A stretch of DNA of 64,000 bases from Lachnospiraceae bacterium UBA3850. Its GTDB lineage: Bacteria; Bacillota; Clostridia; Lachnospirales; Lachnospiraceae. Location of the stretch: assembly GCA_002392655.1 (NCBI GenBank), contig DGHK01000024.1, positions 8,047-72,046 of the forward strand, in the 5' to 3' direction. The stretch's first letter is position 1, and each line of letters starts with the position of its first letter. Made by a program: the position numbers and the translations under genes. Positions 61,780 through 64,000 of the stretch are shown in pieces. Under the pieces are notes generated by a model. That model saw only the letters and a program-made list of their open reading frames with translations, was not told the origin of the DNA and made no database searches.

Positions 61780-62685
61780 TTACTTCCATTCTATTGTTAT
61801 ATCTCTTTCAACAGGCTTACTGAAGTCGTAGTCCCATTTACCGCTTGCTGCAGGACTGAGAATTGGCTCTTCAGCCTTTTCACCCTTCTTAACAGTCTGT
61901 GTTCCGAAGACCTCTCCTTTATACATAAATGTTACATAGTACGGTCCTTCAAGTATTCTTGTAATTTCAGGATTTGTAATCGACAGTTCCTTACCTTCAT
62001 CATTTATTCCCTTGAGCTTCAGAAGCACACTATCAGGAAGTGTTGAGTAGTCGATATCAGTCGGCTCAGATACATAGTCAGTCGTTGTTCCATCCTCATA
62101 GATAGTTACTTCCTTACCCTTCATAACACTAACAGAATTCTTATCAATCGTGCCATCCTTAAAGAGAAGTCTTGTATCAACCTGTCCATCAAAGACACAT
62201 ACCCTTGTGTACTTAACGCCATCTACCTCATATGTCATAACAAAGAAAACAGTTCCACGGACAGACATCGTAGAGTTTGGGGTATTTACCTCATACGTTG
62301 AATCCTCAGAAAGTTTATTCTGTATATCATTCGTAATCGACCCCTTCAGAACTTCTATTTTAGTTTTGCTGTCTGATGCATCTCCTGACGCTTTAAGAAG
62401 TATCTCAGTCTGCTCCTCAAGATATATAAACTTATCATCATCAGCCTGGATTGAGAGCTTACCGGCATCTAGTGAAACCTTATCACCGGATTCAAGCACC
62501 ATATTGACATATGGAGCTATATCCCCCTTCTCTTCACGAAATACATTGGCAGTACCATCCACCTCAAAGATTTTAAGTAAACGATACTCCTCTTCTTTGT
62601 TTCTCAAAAGAAGTACTACAGCAGTTACTGCCGCAATAACAAATATTAAAGAAATAATAATAATGATTTTTTTCTTACCTGCCAT
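61780..62685 (-). CDS. FecR-domain membrane-anchored protein with C-terminal InlB-type repeat
   Basis: 301 residues. An N-terminal anchor helix (6-27), then a FecR domain (about 40-190: VDGTANVFREEKGDIAPYVNMVLESGDKV, EVNTPNSTMSVRGTVFFV), and at the end one InlB B-type repeat (VTFMYKGEVFGTQTVKKGEKAEEPI... WDYDFSKPVERDITIEW). Extracytoplasmic. It lies 13 bases before the surface protein gene; FecR domains are often encoded beside CHASE2 cyclases, as here. Confidence 0.85.
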   Translation of the reverse strand: MAGKKKIIIIISLIFVIAAVTAVVLLLRNKEEEYRLLKIFEVDGTANVFREEKGDIAPYVNMVLESGDKVSLDAGKLSIQADDDKFIYLEEQTEILLKASGDASDSKTKIEVLKGSITNDIQNKLSEDSTYEVNTPNSTMSVRGTVFFVMTYEVDGVKYTRVCVFDGQVDTRLLFKDGTIDKNSVSVMKGKEVTIYEDGTTTDYVSEPTDIDYSTLPDSVLLKLKGINDEGKELSITNPEITRILEGPYYVTFMYKGEVFGTQTVKKGEKAEEPILSPAASGKWDYDFSKPVERDITIEWK

Positions 62686-62706
62686 AACATAATTCCTATA
62701 TTAAAA

Positions 62707-64000
62707 CTAAATTTTAACCAGATCCCTCTTTATCTTCTTGGTCGAGCTTCTCTCAAATGGCTTATCTCTTAATTCAAGACCAGCTATTGAACGATACGTC
62801 GGCTGAGTACTGTTATATTCATCAAGAAATTTCTGAATCTCTGCTCTCACAGCTTCATCATCTAGTCCTCTTTGCTCTGCAACAGCCTTATCAGGGTATA
62901 CAACTGCAACCAAACCATACTTTCCACCAACTACAACTATCTCTCCGATAAGCGGACAGACTCCAAGTTTGTTTTCCAATTCCTCAGGCGATACATTTTC
63001 ACCATTTGAAAGAATGATCAGATTCTTTATACGACCACTCAGGAATAAGAATCCATCCTCATCCATATAACCCTTATCTCCGGTATGAAGCCATCCATCT
63101 CTCAGAACCTCAGAGGTTTCCTCAGGCATCTTATAGTACTGCTTCATTACACTCGTGCCCCTGACAAGGATTTCTCCTTCAGGAGAGAAGGATACCTCAA
63201 CGTTTGGAAGAGGTTTCCCTACAGAGCCATACTTATAATCCAGAGGAGTATTCGCACTGATTACAGGCGAGCATTCTGACATACCATAGCCTTCAAGAAC
63301 CTTGATATCCAGATCACGGAACTGATCCAGATAATAATCATCCAGATGCGCACCACCTGTAAAGATATATCGCATACGTCCGCCAAATATCTGTAAAGCG
63401 GTTTCTCTTCTTTTCTCCGGATCCTCAACTGCATTTACCCTCTTGAATATAGTTTCAATCATAAGCGGAACCATAAGCATAGTTTGAGGTTGGAATATAC
63501 TCATATTACGTATCATATGCATAAAGCTGTCGTTTACACATATAACCGCACCTCGGGCAAAGCCTCTCAGCCAGTCCATAACCAGACAGAAAGCATGATG
63601 CACCGGAAGAACATTCAGTAGCACAACTCCGGGTGCCGTCGAAAATGACATAGCCTCCAGGTTTGATGCCAAGTTATTCTGTGTAAGCATAACGCCCTTA
63701 CTTTTCCCTGTAGTACCGGACGTAAACATGATCATGGCTATATCATCAGGCTCCGGTCCGTTAACGTCTTCAGATTCTTCTCCGACACGCTTAAGAATCG
63801 CAAGATTTTCCATATTATCAGAGGCAAATGCTTCTTCAGGTTCATTCTCATCCAGAAGCCATATCTTTTTTACGGCTTTACATTTATCAAATATTAAATC
63901 TGCAAGGTCCTTCTTATCTACATCCAGAAAAACACCCTCAGCATCCGCTCGATTTACCAGTTCAACAAGCTCTTCTCCCGGAAACCCCTTATCAAGTGGA
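62707..64000 (-). CDS. AMP-dependent synthetase/ligase (acyl-CoA synthetase-like), partial
   Basis: The frame is open to the right edge, so the start is missing; about 430 residues are visible. Adenylation motifs: MFTSGTTGKSKGVML, GYGMSECSPVISANTPL, GWLHTGDKGYMDEDGFLFLSGRIKNLIILSNGENVSPEE and the C-terminal ERSSTKKIKRDLV with the catalytic lysine. It activates an acyl or aryl acid through an AMP intermediate; long-chain acyl-CoA synthetase is the nearest form. It is upstream of the FecR gene by 21 bases. Confidence 0.92.
   Translation of the reverse strand, partial: PLDKGFPGEELVELVNRADAEGVFLDVDKKDLADLIFDKCKAVKKIWLLDENEPEEAFASDNMENLAILKRVGEESEDVNGPEPDDIAMIMFTSGTTGKSKGVMLTQNNLASNLEAMSFSTAPGVVLLNVLPVHHAFCLVMDWLRGFARGAVICVNDSFMHMIRNMSIFQPQTMLMVPLMIETIFKRVNAVEDPEKRRETALQIFGGRMRYIFTGGAHLDDYYLDQFRDLDIKVLEGYGMSECSPVISANTPLDYKYGSVGKPLPNVEVSFSPEGEILVRGTSVMKQYYKMPEETSEVLRDGWLHTGDKGYMDEDGFLFLSGRIKNLIILSNGENVSPEELENKLGVCPLIGEIVVVGGKYGLVAVVYPDKAVAEQRGLDDEAVRAEIQKFLDEYNSTQPTYRSIAGLELRDKPFERSSTKKIKRDLVKI

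Noticed and set aside
1-64000. CRISPR array, prophage, tRNA or insertion sequence
   Set aside because: No regularly spaced repeats, integrase, transposase or tRNA-like cloverleaf was found on reading either strand; I could not run a dedicated search.

Overview
The window reads as chromosomal DNA from a low-GC, Gram-positive anaerobe of the class Clostridia, most likely the family Lachnospiraceae. I infer this from strong AGGAGG-type ribosome binding sites, a flavodiiron protein, Bacillus-type orthologues (OhrR, MccA/MccB, MetNIQ, RlmH), several SpoIIE-type phosphatases and gut-type galactosidases. No rRNA, tRNA, CRISPR array, prophage or intact insertion sequence was seen. Most genes lie on the minus strand. 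Coordinates of several starts were moved to the codon with the best ribosome binding site.

Layout. 1-4.4 kb: the 5' end of a type IIA topoisomerase A subunit, a tRNA-dihydrouridine synthase, a possible broken gene, a PAS-CPBP membrane protein and a sensor-SpoIIE phosphatase. 4.6-6.2 kb: a DUF2252 gene, then a strongly predicted pseudoknotted non-coding RNA on the minus strand with its own TATAAT box. 6.2-11.3 kb: a GAF-ABC ATPase and a giant coiled-coil FtsX-like permease. 11.5-14.1 kb: a peroxide/thiol defence operon (glutathione peroxidase, OhrR, thioredoxin, thioredoxin reductase) whose promoter is covered by an OhrR-like palindrome. 14.2-18.8 kb: a NatAB-like ABC exporter operon with an XRE regulator. 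18.9-22.0 kb: a SpoIIE phosphatase plus D,D-carboxypeptidase. 22.1-29.1 kb: a sulfur amino acid operon (mccB, mccA, CMD-like, metN, metI, metQ, iron alcohol dehydrogenase) preceded by a five-cysteine leader peptide, antiterminator and terminator. 29.2-33.5 kb: SulP transporter, VanZ-like protein, RlmH, LysR regulator, a frameshifted gene carrying the same operator as the sulfur operon, and a REP-like palindrome.

33.5-41.9 kb: a PurF-like protein without the usual catalytic cysteine, a flavodiiron protein, a copper ATPase with an internally startable CopZ domain, a catalytically degenerate GH13 protein, a lipid kinase and a small unknown. 42-55 kb: a galactoside operon (GH2, GPH symporter, unknown, GH36) that runs on into DUF2156, a propeller-sensor-MFS fusion and a SpoIIE-HATPase protein. 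55.1-56.5 kb: a zinc ribbon protein and a GAF-GGDEF diguanylate cyclase. 56.5-64 kb: an operon of acyl-CoA ligase-like protein, FecR-type protein, large secreted repeat protein and CHASE2 cyclase, running off the window end.

The most interesting items are the cysteine-codon attenuator (28.88-29.13 kb), the structured RNA (6.00-6.17 kb), the sugar operon joined to membrane signalling proteins, and nested start sites that could release CopZ-like and anti-sigma-like domains. The window is unusually rich in signal-transduction proteins: three SpoIIE phosphatases, a GGDEF protein, a CHASE2 cyclase, a GAF-ABC and a PAS-CPBP.
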